A stretch of DNA of 64,000 bases from Endozoicomonas sp. G2_1. Lineage in GTDB: Bacteria; Pseudomonadota; Gammaproteobacteria; Enterobacterales; Alteromonadaceae. The stretch lies in contig NZ_JAGHQT010000007.1 of NCBI RefSeq assembly GCF_017744155.1, positions 62,001-126,000 of the forward strand, in the 5' to 3' direction. The translations under genes were made by a program, and so were the position numbers. Below are positions 36,245 through 46,685 of this stretch, one piece after another; the first letter of the stretch is position 1, and each line of letters starts with the position of its first letter. The notes beneath the pieces are model-generated. The model was not told where the DNA came from. It worked only from the letters and a program-made list of their open reading frames with translations, and searched no databases.

Positions 36245-37474
36245 GTGTTAAACCTCATTTGGTTAAGCTTCTTTTTCGTCGCCTTTATTGCTTGTTTATT
36301 TCAGTGGCTAGTACTCGGACAAGCGGATATTTTTGAGCAAGTTGTCAGTAGTATTTTTACCATGGCCAAGGTCACGGTTGACATTGCCATCGGTCTGATT
36401 GGCATTTTGTGTTTTTGGCTTGGCATGATGCGAATAGCTGAACAAGCTGGTGTGGTTGGGGCATTGGCTAGGTTTATTTCGCCGCTTTTTACTAAATTGA
36501 TGCCTGATGTTCCAAAAGGCCATCCTGCAATGGGCTCAATGACAATGAATTTGTCGGCCAATTTTTTAGGCTTGGATAACGCGGCGACACCACTTGGCCT
36601 AAAAGCAATGCAAGATCTACAATCGCTTAATCCCAGCAAAGATACCGCGACTAATGCACAAATTTTGTTTTTGGTACTTAACACCTCGTCGGTAACCTTG
36701 TTTCCGATTGCTGTTTTTGTTTATCGAGCGCAGCAAGGGGCAGCAGAGCCAACCGATATTTTTCTACCCATCTTATTAGCAACCTTTGCGTCGACTATGG
36801 CGGGCTTGTGCGCGGTGGCGGTTGTCCAGCGGATAAACTTGTTGAATCGCGTTGTGATGCTCTATCTCGGCGCAGCTATGGCGTTAATTGGTGGCTTGTT
36901 AGTTTATTTTACTCAGCTAAGCGCTCAGGCGTTGGCGGAGCAATCTTCGTTCTTGGGCAACTTTCTTATCTTAACCGTGCTGGTTGGTTTTTTAGTGGCG
37001 GGTGTTCGTGCAAAAATCGATGTTTACCAAAGCTTTATCGAAGGAGCTAAGCAAGGTTTTGAGGTTAGTATTAAGTTGATACCTTACTTGTTGGCGATGT
37101 TGTGCGCCATTGGCGTGTTAAGAGCCAGCGGCGCTTTAGACGGGATTGTCGACATTATTCGCCAATTAGTGGTCTGGCTTGGTTTTGACTCACGCTTTGT
37201 TGATGCACTGCCAACGGCTTTTATCAAGCCGTTAAGCGGCTCAGGTTCTCGGGCGATGATGATTGAAACCATGAATACCTATGGTGCAGATTCTTTTGCT
37301 GGTCGTTTGGCCTCAGTGATGCAAGGCTCGACCGAAACGACTTTCTATGTATTGGCGGTATACTTTGGCTCTATCGGTATAAAATATACTCGCCACGCCA
37401 TTAGCTGCGGTTTAATTGCCGACTTTGCTGGTATGTTTGCGGCAATTGTCGTTTGCTATTGGTTCTTCGGTTAA
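36245..37474 (+). CDS. Fused SpmA-SpmB nucleoside-recognition membrane protein
   Basis: Polytopic inner-membrane protein of 409 residues made of two Gate/nucleoside-recognition domains. The first half (to about 205) has the SpmA signature NLSANFLGLDNAATPLGLKAM; the second half has the SpmB signature KPLSGSGSRAMMIETMNTYGADS followed by QGSTETTFYVLAVYFGSIGIKYTRHA. In Bacillus these are two spore-maturation proteins; fused versions occur in non-sporulating bacteria where the role is unknown, probably transport-related. It starts with GTG at 36245; the N-terminal residues are hydrophobic. It stands alone between a hairpin-rich region and the prp locus. Confidence 0.88.
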   Translation: MLNLIWLSFFFVAFIACLFQWLVLGQADIFEQVVSSIFTMAKVTVDIAIGLIGILCFWLGMMRIAEQAGVVGALARFISPLFTKLMPDVPKGHPAMGSMTMNLSANFLGLDNAATPLGLKAMQDLQSLNPSKDTATNAQILFLVLNTSSVTLFPIAVFVYRAQQGAAEPTDIFLPILLATFASTMAGLCAVAVVQRINLLNRVVMLYLGAAMALIGGLLVYFTQLSAQALAEQSSFLGNFLILTVLVGFLVAGVRAKIDVYQSFIEGAKQGFEVSIKLIPYLLAMLCAIGVLRASGALDGIVDIIRQLVVWLGFDSRFVDALPTAFIKPLSGSGSRAMMIETMNTYGADSFAGRLASVMQGSTETTFYVLAVYFGSIGIKYTRHAISCGLIADFAGMFAAIVVCYWFFG

Positions 37475-37567
37475 TAGGGCATTCTTCAGCAGTTTCGCTG
37501 TTCAGTGCAACTGCTGATCTCCTCCTTGGATTAATATATTTACAAGATTGATTACGACTATAGTCTA

Positions 37568-37583
37568 AAATTGTCGACAATTT
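37568..37583. promoter_or_regulatory. GntR-type operator 1
   Basis: Perfect 16-base palindrome AAATTGTCGACAATTT. Its core ATTGTCGACAAT recurs at 37641-37652, 71 bases away centre to centre, about seven helical turns. It matches the FadR/GntR operator pattern (TNGT...ACNA). Confidence 0.8.
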
Positions 37584-37640
37584 GCCTGTGCTCGCTTGAT
37601 CTTACTCCTGATTTGTTTATTATCATTGCAAGTTTTTAAG

Positions 37641-37652
37641 ATTGTCGACAAT
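37641..37652. promoter_or_regulatory. GntR-type operator 2, next to the regulator start codon
   Basis: ATTGTCGACAAT, identical to the core of operator 1, ends two bases before the ATG of the GntR gene. Binding here would block the regulator's own expression. Confidence 0.8.
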
Positions 37653-37654
37653 TT

Positions 37655-38362
37655 ATGGCGTTTAATAATCCAACGAGACAACAACCGATTACCACCGCAG
37701 ATAAAGTATTTGAACAAATACAGTTTGCCATTGTTGAAGGCGAGATAGCGCCGGGTAGCAAGATTAGCGAACCCGAGTTAGCTAAGCGTTTTCAAGTGAG
37801 CCGCTCAACCTTGCGAGAGGCACTTAACAGATTAGAGAAATGTCATTTAATTGAACGCAAAGCCAATGTTGGCTCTCGCGTTGTTGAATGTACGGTTAAG
37901 AGCTTGATTGAAATCTACTTAGTGCGCGAAGCTCTCGAAGGCATGGCGTGTCGTTTAGCGGCGCAAAATATGACCGAAGACGAAATCGAGCAAATGAAAG
38001 CCATGCTCAACAAACACGCCAGTGCCAAAGCGTTGCAAGATGGCGTTGCCTATTACCAAGAAGAAGGCGATTTAGACTTTCACTACAAAGTTATTCTAGG
38101 CAGCCACAATCAAGAACTTATCAATATTCTCTGTGGTCAGCTTTACCACGTTATCCGCATGTATCGCTGCCAATTTGGTATGAATAGCCCGCGAGCTAGC
38201 AAAGCGTTTGACGAGCATGCCCGTATTGTTGAAGCCATTGCTGAGCGCGATGGTGAATTGGCAGAAATTTTAATGCGTCGCCATATTGCCGCGTCGCGCA
38301 AAAATATCGAAAGCAAAATTGCTGTTAATTTGACTGCCAATCAAGTTGGCAATAATGAATAA
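37655..38362 (+). CDS. GntR/FadR family regulator of the methylcitrate operon
   Basis: Transcription factor of 235 residues. The winged helix-turn-helix (about 13-80: [45 protein letters not shown]) is of GntR type; the C-terminal all-helical FCD ligand domain (about 90-225) has [16 protein letters not shown], the metal/ligand-site [17 protein letters not shown] and [13 protein letters not shown]. Two perfect operators lie upstream, one abutting the start, so autoregulation is likely. The prp genes follow 38 bases on. By context it should sense a methylcitrate-cycle metabolite; that is inference. Other prp operons use a sigma54 regulator PrpR instead. Confidence 0.9.
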   Translation: MAFNNPTRQQPITTADKVFEQIQFAIVEGEIAPGSKISEPELAKRFQVSRSTLREALNRLEKCHLIERKANVGSRVVECTVKSLIEIYLVREALEGMACRLAAQNMTEDEIEQMKAMLNKHASAKALQDGVAYYQEEGDLDFHYKVILGSHNQELINILCGQLYHVIRMYRCQFGMNSPRASKAFDEHARIVEAIAERDGELAEILMRRHIAASRKNIESKIAVNLTANQVGNNE

Positions 38363-38400
38363 GTACCTTATTTAACACTTTATCTATCGAGGAACACAGT

Positions 38401-39291
38401 ATGTCAGAACGTTTATCGCCAGGCGCTAAATTTCGTTTAGCCCTCCAAAATAACAAGCCGTTACAGGTGGTTGGTACGATCAACGCCTACTGTGCAATGA
38501 TGGCAGAGCAGCTTGGTCACCAAGCTATTTACTTATCCGGTGGTGGTGTTGCCAATGCTTCATACGGTCTACCTGATTTGGGCATGACATCGTTAAATGA
38601 TGTTGTCGCCGATGTTCAGCGTATTACCTCTGCATCGAGTCTGCCATTGTTGGTTGATATTGATACTGGTTGGGGTGGAGCATTTAATATTGCTAAAACC
38701 ATTAAAGACATGGAAAAAGTGGGTGCTGCTGCGGTTCACTTGGAAGATCAAGTAGCACAAAAGCGCTGTGGTCACCGACCAAACAAAGAAATAGTATCGA
38801 CAGAGGAAATGGTTGATCGCATTAAAGCGGCAGTAGATGCGCGCACCGATAAAGATTTTTTCATTATGGCGCGTACTGATGCCTTTGCTCAAGAAGGGCT
38901 AGAAAAAGCAATAGAACGAGCTAAAGCTTACGTTGCCGCTGGTGCTGACGGTATTTTTGCTGAAGCAGTGAAAACAGAAGAGCACTATCGCGCGTTTTCA
39001 GAAGCGTTAGATGTCCCAATTTTGGCCAATATCACTGAATTTGGTCAAACTGAGCTTTGGAATAAAGAGCAGCTAGGCGAATGGGGCGCAGCCATGGTGC
39101 TTTATCCTTTATCAGCCTTTAGAGCAATGAATAAAGCGGCAGAACTGGTTTATAAAACTCTACTTGCCGACGGTGACCAAAAAGCGGTCTTAGATACCAT
39201 GCAAACGCGTATGGAGCTATACGACTACCTCGGCTACCACGATTACGAGCAAAAGCTAGATAGTTTGTTTGCCCAAGGCAAGAACAAATAG
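38401..39291 (+). CDS. prpB: 2-Methylisocitrate lyase
   Basis: Splits 2-methylisocitrate into pyruvate and succinate, the last step of the methylcitrate cycle. The 296-residue TIM barrel of the isocitrate lyase/PEP mutase family has the catalytic Cys motif [10 protein letters not shown] near 121-126, Mg-binding [11 protein letters not shown] and LEDQ, and [23 protein letters not shown] precedes the ATG. It is the first enzyme gene after the GntR regulator. Confidence 0.97.
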   Translation: MSERLSPGAKFRLALQNNKPLQVVGTINAYCAMMAEQLGHQAIYLSGGGVANASYGLPDLGMTSLNDVVADVQRITSASSLPLLVDIDTGWGGAFNIAKTIKDMEKVGAAAVHLEDQVAQKRCGHRPNKEIVSTEEMVDRIKAAVDARTDKDFFIMARTDAFAQEGLEKAIERAKAYVAAGADGIFAEAVKTEEHYRAFSEALDVPILANITEFGQTELWNKEQLGEWGAAMVLYPLSAFRAMNKAAELVYKTLLADGDQKAVLDTMQTRMELYDYLGYHDYEQKLDSLFAQGKNK

Positions 39292-39343
39292 CCTAAAAAG
39301 AATTACAACAAAAGAATTACAACAGGATATTAGGAGATAAGTG

Positions 39344-40468
39344 ATGGTAGATAAGAAATTAGGCGGCGCTGGATTACGCGGTCAAAGTGCTGGTGAAACT
39401 AAGTTGTGTACAGTGGGTAAATCTGGCTCTGGTTTAACCTATTGCGGTTACGATGTGTCTGATTTGGCCGATAACGCTACTTTCGAAGAAGTTGCATACT
39501 TGCTGTTTAACGGTGAGCTGCCAACAGTGAGTGAACTCGCTGATTACAAAGCTGAGTTGAAGGCTCAGCGCGACTTACCACAAGCGTTAAAAGAAGTGCT
39601 GCAGCGCATTCCTGCCGATGCTCACCCAATGGATGTTATGCGTACGGGTTGTTCCTTTTTGGGCAATATTGAGCCTGAAGTGGATTTTTCAGAGCAAAAC
39701 AAAGCGGCAAACCGCTTACTGGCAGCGTTTCCGGCGATTATGTGTTATTGGTATCGCTACAGCCACGAAGGTGTAGAAATTGATTGTACAACCGATGAAG
39801 ATTCTATTGGCGGCCATTTCTTGAAGCTATTACGCGGTGAAACACCGTCAGATCAGCATCGCAAAGTGATGGATGTTTCGTTAATTCTATACGCTGAGCA
39901 CGAATTTAACGCCTCTACCTTTACTGCCCGTGTTTGTGCCTCAACGCTATCGGACATGTTCTCTTGTATCACGGGCGCTATTGGCTCGTTACGCGGTCCA
40001 CTTCACGGCGGTGCCAATGAAGCGGCAATGGATATGATCCAAAAGTTTAGCTCGCCAGAAGATGCCAAAGTGCAAATGGCAGGCATGTTAGAGCGCAAAG
40101 AGAAAATCATGGGCTTTGGACATGCCATTTACCGCGAGTCGGATCCGCGCAATGTTATTATCAAAGCATGGTCTGAAAAGCTGGCTGCTGAATTTGGTGA
40201 TACCTCTTTGTACGATATTTCTGTGGCGTGTGAAGAGTTTATGTGGGATACCAAAAAGCTATTTTGTAATGCAGACTTTTTCCACGCCTCTGCTTATCAC
40301 TTTATGGGCATTCCAACTAAGTTGTTTACGCCAATTTTCGTTTGCTCGCGTCTAACCGGGTGGGCGGCACACGTAATGGAGCAGCGTGACAACAACCGGA
40401 TTATTCGTCCAAGTGCTGATTACACCGGGGCAGAGCCTCGAAAAGTCGCGCCAATTGCCGAGCGATAA
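39344..40468 (+). CDS. prpC: 2-Methylcitrate synthase
   Basis: Condenses propionyl-CoA with oxaloacetate. The 374-residue citrate synthase-type protein has KKLGGAGLRGQSAGETKLCTVG at the N-terminus, the catalytic His in GPLHGGANEAAM, the second His in GFGHAIYRESDPR and the Asp in CNADFFHASAYH. A GTG three bases upstream is possible, but AGGAG at 39332-39336 suits the ATG at 39344. A tandem repeat of AAAGAATTACAAC lies in the short gap after prpB. Its position between prpB and acnD confirms methylcitrate rather than citrate synthase. Confidence 0.96.
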   Translation: MVDKKLGGAGLRGQSAGETKLCTVGKSGSGLTYCGYDVSDLADNATFEEVAYLLFNGELPTVSELADYKAELKAQRDLPQALKEVLQRIPADAHPMDVMRTGCSFLGNIEPEVDFSEQNKAANRLLAAFPAIMCYWYRYSHEGVEIDCTTDEDSIGGHFLKLLRGETPSDQHRKVMDVSLILYAEHEFNASTFTARVCASTLSDMFSCITGAIGSLRGPLHGGANEAAMDMIQKFSSPEDAKVQMAGMLERKEKIMGFGHAIYRESDPRNVIIKAWSEKLAAEFGDTSLYDISVACEEFMWDTKKLFCNADFFHASAYHFMGIPTKLFTPIFVCSRLTGWAAHVMEQRDNNRIIRPSADYTGAEPRKVAPIAER

Positions 40469-40622
40469 ATCGGTTAACGAGAATTAGTAGCCGTGCTCAG
40501 CTGCTAGTTCTCGCCATTCGTAAAACATTGTCCATTAGGGCTCTTTCTTCGGTTTTTTTTACAGGTTGTTATTGTCATTAAGTTGCTTGATAACCTCTGT
40601 TATTGTCCACAAGGACCACATG

Positions 40623-43241
40623 ATGAACTACCAACATCGAAAGCCATTACCCGATTACAAGGTTAATGGTGTCAACGTAGATTTTTTTGATACCCGCGCA
40701 GCAGTAGAGGCCATTAGCCCAGGTGCTTATGCCAAATTACCGTACACTTCTCGCGTGCTTGCTGAACAACTGGTGCGTCGCTGTGCACCTGAAGCGTTAA
40801 CTGACTCACTAAAGCAGATTATTGGCAACAAGAGAGATTTAGATTTTCCATGGTATCCGGCTCGTGTTGTTTGTCACGATATTCTTGGACAAACCGCTTT
40901 GGTTGATTTGGCGGGTCTGAGGGATGCCATCGCTGAGCAAGGCGGAGATCCGGCTAAAGTGAACCCAGTTGTGCCAACACAGCTGATTGTTGATCACTCG
41001 TTAGCAGTTGAACACGGCGGCTTTGACCCAGAAGCTTTTGATAAAAACCGAGCAATTGAAGAGCGCCGTAATGAAGATCGTTTTCACTTTATCGAGTGGA
41101 CTAAAACCGCGTTTAAAAATGTTGATGTTATCCCAGCGGGTAACGGCATCATGCATCAAATCAACCTTGAGAAAATGTCACCGGTTATTCAACTGCGCGA
41201 CGGGGTGGCGTTTCCCGATACCTGTGTTGGTACCGACAGCCACACGCCCCATGTTGATGCCTTAGGTGTTATTGCCATTGGTGTTGGTGGTTTAGAAGCA
41301 GAAACGGTAATGCTTGGCAGACCGTCAATGATGCGCTTACCCGACATTGTCGGCGTTAAGTTAACGGGCAAAAGACAACCGGGTATTACCGCCACTGACA
41401 TCGTCTTAGCAATCACTGAGTTTTTGCGTAAAGAGCGCGTTGTCTCGAGTTACTTGGAGTTTTTCGGCGATGGCGCTGCTGATTTAACCATAGGTGATAG
41501 AGCAACCATTGCTAATATGACGCCGGAATACGGCGCCTCTGCCGGCATGTTTTACATCGACCAACAAACCATAGAGTATTTGAAGATTACCGGTCGTGAG
41601 CCAGAGCAAATTGAATTAGTAGAAAAATACGCGAAACACACTGGACTTTGGGCAGACGATTTAACTGAAGCAGAGTACGAGCGCGTATTAGAGTTTGATT
41701 TATCAAGCGTTGGCCGCAATATGGCGGGCCCTTCTAATCCACATCGCCGATTGCCGACAAGTGCACTATCAGACCAAGGCTTTGTTAAATCACCGGAAAG
41801 TCAAACCAGTGACAGCGATGATGGTCAAATGCCTGACGGCGCAGTGATCATTGCTGCGATTACTAGTTGTACTAATACCTCGAATCCGCGCAACGTGGTT
41901 GCAGCCGGTTTATTGGCACGCAAAGCTAATGAACTTGGTTTAGTGCGCAAGCCTTGGGTGAAAAGCTCATTTGCCCCAGGCTCTAAAGTCGCCAAGTTGT
42001 ATTTAGAAGAGTCAGGCTTATTACCAGAACTAGAAAAATTGGGCTTTGGTATTGTCGCTTATGCTTGTACCACTTGTAATGGTATGAGTGGTGCGCTCGA
42101 CCCTGTGATTCAGCAAGAAATCATCGACCGAGATTTATACGCAACCGCTGTTTTATCGGGCAACCGAAATTTTGACGGCCGTATTCATCCCTATGCTAAG
42201 CAAGCGTTTTTAGCATCGCCGCCTTTAGTGGTTGCCTACGCTATTGCTGGTACCATGCGGTTTGATATTGAACAAGACGTGCTTGGTCAAGACAGCGCTG
42301 GCAATGATATTCGTTTGAGTGATTTATGGCCAAGCGACGAAGAGATTGACGCGATTGTTAACGAGTTTGTTAAACCGGAGCAATTTAAGAAAATATATAC
42401 GCCAATGTTCGATTTAGGCGCGTTTGAACCAGCGAAAAGCCCGTTATATGACTGGCGAGCACAAAGCACCTATATTCGCAGACCGCCATATTGGGAGGGA
42501 GCTTTAGCTGGCGAGCGCACCATGAAAGCAATGCGGCCATTAGCGGTATTAGGCGATAATATCACCACTGATCACTTATCTCCGTCAAATGCGATTTTGC
42601 GCAATAGCGCGGCAGGAGATTACCTCGATAAGATGGGATTACCTGAAGAAGATTTTAACTCTTATGCGACCCACCGAGGTGACCACTTAACCGCACAGCG
42701 TGCAACCTTTGCCAACCCTAAGTTGCTTAACGAAATGTGCCGTGACGAAAACGGTAAGGTTAAACAAGGCTCTTTGGCCCGCATTGAACCTGAAGGTCGT
42801 GAAAGTCGAATGTGGGAAGCTATTGAAACCTACATGAACCGCAGCCAACCTTTGATTATTATCGCGGGTGCTGATTACGGTCAAGGCTCATCGAGAGATT
42901 GGGCAGCCAAAGGGGTTAGACTTGCCGGTGTTGAAGTGATTGTTGCCGAAGGTTTCGAGCGTATTCACCGCACCAATTTAGTCGGTATGGGCGTATTGCC
43001 TTTGCAGTTTATCAATGACGACACTCGCCATAGCTATGCTATTGACGGTAGCGAAACCTATGATGTTGTTGGCGAGCCAGCACCAGGAGGCACTATGCAA
43101 GTAGTGATGACCCGTCGAAATGGTGAACAAGTCACGTTTACCGTTAAGTGTCGACTAGATACCGCAGAAGAAGTGTCAGTATACAAGGCTGGCGGCGTAT
43201 TGCAGAAATTCGCCCAAGACTTTCTAGAATCGGCACATTAA
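40623..43241 (+). CDS. acnD: Fe/S-dependent 2-methylcitrate dehydratase AcnD
   Basis: Aconitase-family enzyme that dehydrates 2-methylcitrate, replacing PrpD in this operon type. The 872 residues carry the [4Fe-4S] ligand cysteines in ITSCTNTSNPRNVV and YACTTCNGMSGAL, VGTDSHTPHVDALG in domain 1-3 and the swivelling domain motif AGADYGQGSSRDWAAKG. The frame is open from 40566 and has ATG codons at 40620 and 40623; AAGGA at 40610-40614 has better spacing to 40623, which also gives the family start MNYQHRKPLP. prpF follows after 45 bases. Confidence 0.96.
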   Translation: MNYQHRKPLPDYKVNGVNVDFFDTRAAVEAISPGAYAKLPYTSRVLAEQLVRRCAPEALTDSLKQIIGNKRDLDFPWYPARVVCHDILGQTALVDLAGLRDAIAEQGGDPAKVNPVVPTQLIVDHSLAVEHGGFDPEAFDKNRAIEERRNEDRFHFIEWTKTAFKNVDVIPAGNGIMHQINLEKMSPVIQLRDGVAFPDTCVGTDSHTPHVDALGVIAIGVGGLEAETVMLGRPSMMRLPDIVGVKLTGKRQPGITATDIVLAITEFLRKERVVSSYLEFFGDGAADLTIGDRATIANMTPEYGASAGMFYIDQQTIEYLKITGREPEQIELVEKYAKHTGLWADDLTEAEYERVLEFDLSSVGRNMAGPSNPHRRLPTSALSDQGFVKSPESQTSDSDDGQMPDGAVIIAAITSCTNTSNPRNVVAAGLLARKANELGLVRKPWVKSSFAPGSKVAKLYLEESGLLPELEKLGFGIVAYACTTCNGMSGALDPVIQQEIIDRDLYATAVLSGNRNFDGRIHPYAKQAFLASPPLVVAYAIAGTMRFDIEQDVLGQDSAGNDIRLSDLWPSDEEIDAIVNEFVKPEQFKKIYTPMFDLGAFEPAKSPLYDWRAQSTYIRRPPYWEGALAGERTMKAMRPLAVLGDNITTDHLSPSNAILRNSAAGDYLDKMGLPEEDFNSYATHRGDHLTAQRATFANPKLLNEMCRDENGKVKQGSLARIEPEGRESRMWEAIETYMNRSQPLIIIAGADYGQGSSRDWAAKGVRLAGVEVIVAEGFERIHRTNLVGMGVLPLQFINDDTRHSYAIDGSETYDVVGEPAPGGTMQVVMTRRNGEQVTFTVKCRLDTAEEVSVYKAGGVLQKFAQDFLESAH

Positions 43242-43286
43242 TAATCTATATGAGTTGCGCCCAGACAACTATTTCGGAGTGAAACT

Positions 43287-44495
43287 ATGTCAGCAAAGCA
43301 AGCTATACAAGCTAAGCAAATTAAAGTACCTGCAACTTACATGCGGGGCGGCACCAGTAAAGGCGTGTTTTTTAATCTAACCGACTTGCCAAAGGCCGCT
43401 CAAGTACCAGGTCAAGCCAGAGACAGCTTACTATTGCGAGTGATTGGTAGTCCTGACCCATACGGCAAACAAATTGACGGTATGGGCGGGGCAACCTCTA
43501 GTACCAGCAAAACAGTGATACTGTCAAAAAGCGAGCAAGCTGATCACGATGTTGATTACTTATTTGGTCAGGTTTCAATCGATAAAGCTTTTGTCGACTG
43601 GAGTGGCAACTGTGGCAATTTATCTGCCGCTGTTGGCGCTTTCGCCATTCATTGTGGCATAGTTGCGCCTGAGCGGGTGCCAGAAAATGGCGTGGCCGAA
43701 ATACGCATTTGGCAGGCTAACATCAATAAGACCATTATCGCTCAAGTGCCCATCAGCGATGGTGAAGTCCAAGAGCTCGGTGACTTTGAACTCGATGGCG
43801 TCACCTTTCCAGCAGCGGAAATTCAAGTGGAATTTGTCGACCCAGCTGATGGCGACGGTGATATGTTCCCGACCGGCAACTTAGTTGATGAATTAACCGT
43901 ACCGACCGACATTATTGCCAGTGGCTCATTGCCTGCCACTATGATTAACGCCGGTATTCCGACCATTTTTGTTAATGCGCAAGATATTGGTTATACCGGC
44001 ACCGAGCTACAAGACGCCATCAATAATGATGCTGAGGCCTTGGCAAAATTTGAACGTTTGCGGGCATATGGCGCTTTAAAAATGGGCTTAATTAATGACT
44101 TATCTGAAGCGGCCACGCGGCAACACACACCTAAAATAGCGTTTGTCGCACCGGCGCAAAGCTATCAATCATCAAGCGGTAGAGAAGTGAGTGCGACAGA
44201 TGTTGATGTGTTAGTGCGAGCATTGTCTATGGGTAAACTCCACCACGCCATGATGGGCACCGCGGCAGTAGCAATAGCAACCGCTGCAGCAATACCCGGT
44301 ACACTTGTTGCGAGTGCTGCAGGCAACAATGATAGCAGTGGTGATAGCACCAGTGTTTGTTTTGGCCATCCTTCTGGCACCTTGCGGGTTGGCGCTCAAG
44401 CGAGCCAATTAGCGGGCAAGTGGCACGCTGAAAAAGCAATCATGAGCCGCAGCGCGCGAATTATCATGGAGGGCTGGGTTAGAGTGCCCGAGTAA
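43287..44495 (+). CDS. prpF: PrpF, AcnD accessory protein/aconitate isomerase family
   Basis: Isomerase of the diaminopimelate-epimerase-like fold that acts with AcnD, thought to convert the 2-methylaconitate isomer it makes. The 402 residues begin with the family signature VPATYMRGGTSKGVFF and include GMGGATSSTSKT, DWSGNCGNLSAAVGAFAI and GHPSGTLRVGA near the C-terminus. CGGAGTGAAACT is the ribosome binding site. It is the last gene of the prpBC-acnD-prpF unit; no prpE or prpD is in the window. Confidence 0.96.
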   Translation: MSAKQAIQAKQIKVPATYMRGGTSKGVFFNLTDLPKAAQVPGQARDSLLLRVIGSPDPYGKQIDGMGGATSSTSKTVILSKSEQADHDVDYLFGQVSIDKAFVDWSGNCGNLSAAVGAFAIHCGIVAPERVPENGVAEIRIWQANINKTIIAQVPISDGEVQELGDFELDGVTFPAAEIQVEFVDPADGDGDMFPTGNLVDELTVPTDIIASGSLPATMINAGIPTIFVNAQDIGYTGTELQDAINNDAEALAKFERLRAYGALKMGLINDLSEAATRQHTPKIAFVAPAQSYQSSSGREVSATDVDVLVRALSMGKLHHAMMGTAAVAIATAAAIPGTLVASAAGNNDSSGDSTSVCFGHPSGTLRVGAQASQLAGKWHAEKAIMSRSARIIMEGWVRVPE

Positions 44496-44504
44496 TAACT
44501 AAAT

Positions 44505-44540
44505 AAACCTCAATTTAATTGTGAGTTTCAGAGGTTTTTG
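44505..44540 (+). terminator. Probable terminator of the prp operon
   Basis: AAACCTC and GAGGTTT pair around 19 AT-rich bases, followed by TTG. The long loop can also fold as CTCA/TGAG, so strength is uncertain. Confidence 0.55.
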
Positions 44541-44692
44541 TGCTTTAGACGAAAAATATAAAAAAATGTGTTTTCTCAGGTGAGTTGTTAGAGTAAATAC
44601 GTTATATTGGCCAACTTTGTCAATTTCTGCGCTAGCAAATTGGCAAAGACAAAGTACAAAAAATTGGAAACAAGTTTAAATTGAGGTTTAAT

Positions 44693-46606
44693 TTGAAACA
44701 TTTGTTAAATTTTAAAGGACGAATCCTGGTCGTTGCGATTAGCTTACTCGCCTTATCTATGGTCACATTGGCTGTGATCGCCTATCAACAATTATCTAGT
44801 CTTACTAAACAAAACGTTAACGAGTACTCCGTTCAACGTTTGTCGAGCAATGCTGACAAAGTACAGAGTTATATCGCCAACATCGAAAAAGAAGTCGCGG
44901 GCTCAGCAGAGCTTTTTTCTGTTCGTCTATCGGAACAAGAAATCATTGCTCGCTTGAAAATACTGGCTAACGTCTCAGAAGCGTCGACCTTTATTATTGG
45001 CTTTGAAAATGGTTCTGCGTACAGCAGTAGCAAAGGTAAATATAACGCCGGTCAATATGACCCACGTGGCCGCGGCTGGTATCAACAAGCAAAAAACGCT
45101 CGTGATATTATCATTTCAGACTTATACGTCGGGGCGACGTCTGGCAAAGTGATGGTCACTATCGCTAAGCCATTTTATCACGGTCAAACATTTGCCGGCG
45201 TGCTCTCTGCAGACGTTCATTTAAATGCCTTAGACCCATTTGTAAAAGCAGCAACATTTAGTGGCGCCATTGCCGCATTGTATGACGACACTGGTTTAAC
45301 TATTTCTTCTACGGGTGAAGTAGATGTGCCGGGTGAATCTCGTTTATCTGACTTTGAACAACTGGCTGAGTTAGAACGCGTGATGTTGGCAACTGGCACG
45401 GGATTATTTGAGTTTGAACTTTTGGGTAAAAGTAAAATTGCTTATTATCAAAAAGTGCAATTAAACCAACATAACCACTGGTACATGCTAGTAGCGGTCG
45501 ACACTGCTGAAGTTTACCGCGTTATTGATGAATCGCTTGTTCAATCTGTTATCACTACCTTAGTGATGATAGTGTTATCGACTATTGCCATATACTTCGC
45601 CATTTCTTTTGCTTATCGTCCAGTTATTGAGCTTAAAAACACGGTCAGCGATCTCGCCAGTGGCCATGCCGATTTAACCAAGCGTTTACAGGTTTATCGC
45701 ACAGATGATTTAGGGATAATTTCATCTGACATTAATACCTTTATCGGTAATCTACAAAATATGATGCTTGAAGTGGCTAGTGTTACAGGACAATTGGCTA
45801 CAAGTGTTAACGAATTGCAAAATATTAACCAGACCAGCAATCAGGTTTTAGACAGTCACAGAAGTGAAACGGTACAAGTTGCTGCTGCACTTGACGAAAT
45901 GAGCGCTACTTCTAATGATGTTGCTCGTAATACCGCCGAAGCGGTAGATTTTACTAGCCAAACAAACAGCCAAGCGGAGCAATCTAAACAAGCTGTCACT
46001 GACGCAATTCAAAACGTCACTGAGTTGGTTGGTAAGGTTGAGCAATCATCCGCTCACGTAAATTTGATGGGTGATGAAATATCCAACATTACCGCTGTGC
46101 TTAGAGTGATTGGCGATATTGCCGAACAAACTAACTTGTTGGCGTTAAATGCTGCGATTGAAGCTGCACGTGCTGGCGAGCAAGGACGAGGCTTTGCCGT
46201 TGTTGCTGATGAAGTTAGAGCGTTAGCCTCGAGAACTCAAGAAAGCACCAGTGAAATTCACAATACCATTAACCGTTTAACAACCAGTTCGCAAAACGTA
46301 ATTAAAGGTATTGAAGACACTCGTAATAGCTGTGAAGAAGCAGCACAGCAAACCAATGGTGTTGTCGGTAGCCTAGATCAAATTGTCAATTCCGTCGCTG
46401 ATATTAACGACTTGAACTTGCAAATTGCCACCGCTGCAGAGCAACAGCACTCAGTTTCTGAAGAAGTTAATCGCAATATGATTAAAATCAGTGATATGGT
46501 TGAACACGTGGTGCAAAATGGTCGCGAAGTTAATCATGCCGCAGAAGCTTTGGCACAAGCCAACGATAAACTTACTGCTATTGTCCACCAATTTCGCTTG
46601 AACTAA
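44693..46606 (+). CDS. Methyl-accepting chemotaxis protein with Cache sensor
   Basis: Transmembrane chemoreceptor of 637 residues that controls CheA. Layout: membrane helix about 10-31, periplasmic double-Cache sensor (about 40-280, with [14 protein letters not shown] and the strand VMVTIAKPF), second helix about 285-305, HAMP domain, then the signalling domain with the highly conserved hairpin [36 protein letters not shown]. The [10 protein letters not shown] motif is typical of dCache_1 sensors binding small metabolites such as amino acids; the ligand is unknown. The start is TTG at 44693 with GAGG at 44683-44686; the TTG at 44681 overlaps that site. It is monocistronic. Confidence 0.93.
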   Translation: MKHLLNFKGRILVVAISLLALSMVTLAVIAYQQLSSLTKQNVNEYSVQRLSSNADKVQSYIANIEKEVAGSAELFSVRLSEQEIIARLKILANVSEASTFIIGFENGSAYSSSKGKYNAGQYDPRGRGWYQQAKNARDIIISDLYVGATSGKVMVTIAKPFYHGQTFAGVLSADVHLNALDPFVKAATFSGAIAALYDDTGLTISSTGEVDVPGESRLSDFEQLAELERVMLATGTGLFEFELLGKSKIAYYQKVQLNQHNHWYMLVAVDTAEVYRVIDESLVQSVITTLVMIVLSTIAIYFAISFAYRPVIELKNTVSDLASGHADLTKRLQVYRTDDLGIISSDINTFIGNLQNMMLEVASVTGQLATSVNELQNINQTSNQVLDSHRSETVQVAAALDEMSATSNDVARNTAEAVDFTSQTNSQAEQSKQAVTDAIQNVTELVGKVEQSSAHVNLMGDEISNITAVLRVIGDIAEQTNLLALNAAIEAARAGEQGRGFAVVADEVRALASRTQESTSEIHNTINRLTTSSQNVIKGIEDTRNSCEEAAQQTNGVVGSLDQIVNSVADINDLNLQIATAAEQQHSVSEEVNRNMIKISDMVEHVVQNGREVNHAAEALAQANDKLTAIVHQFRLN

Positions 46607-46685
46607 CCTGCAGCGATTATTAATCGCTGGGTTAGCAGTGCATTAATCGTTACAATAAACGCTTGTTGTTTTATTGTAATGATTA

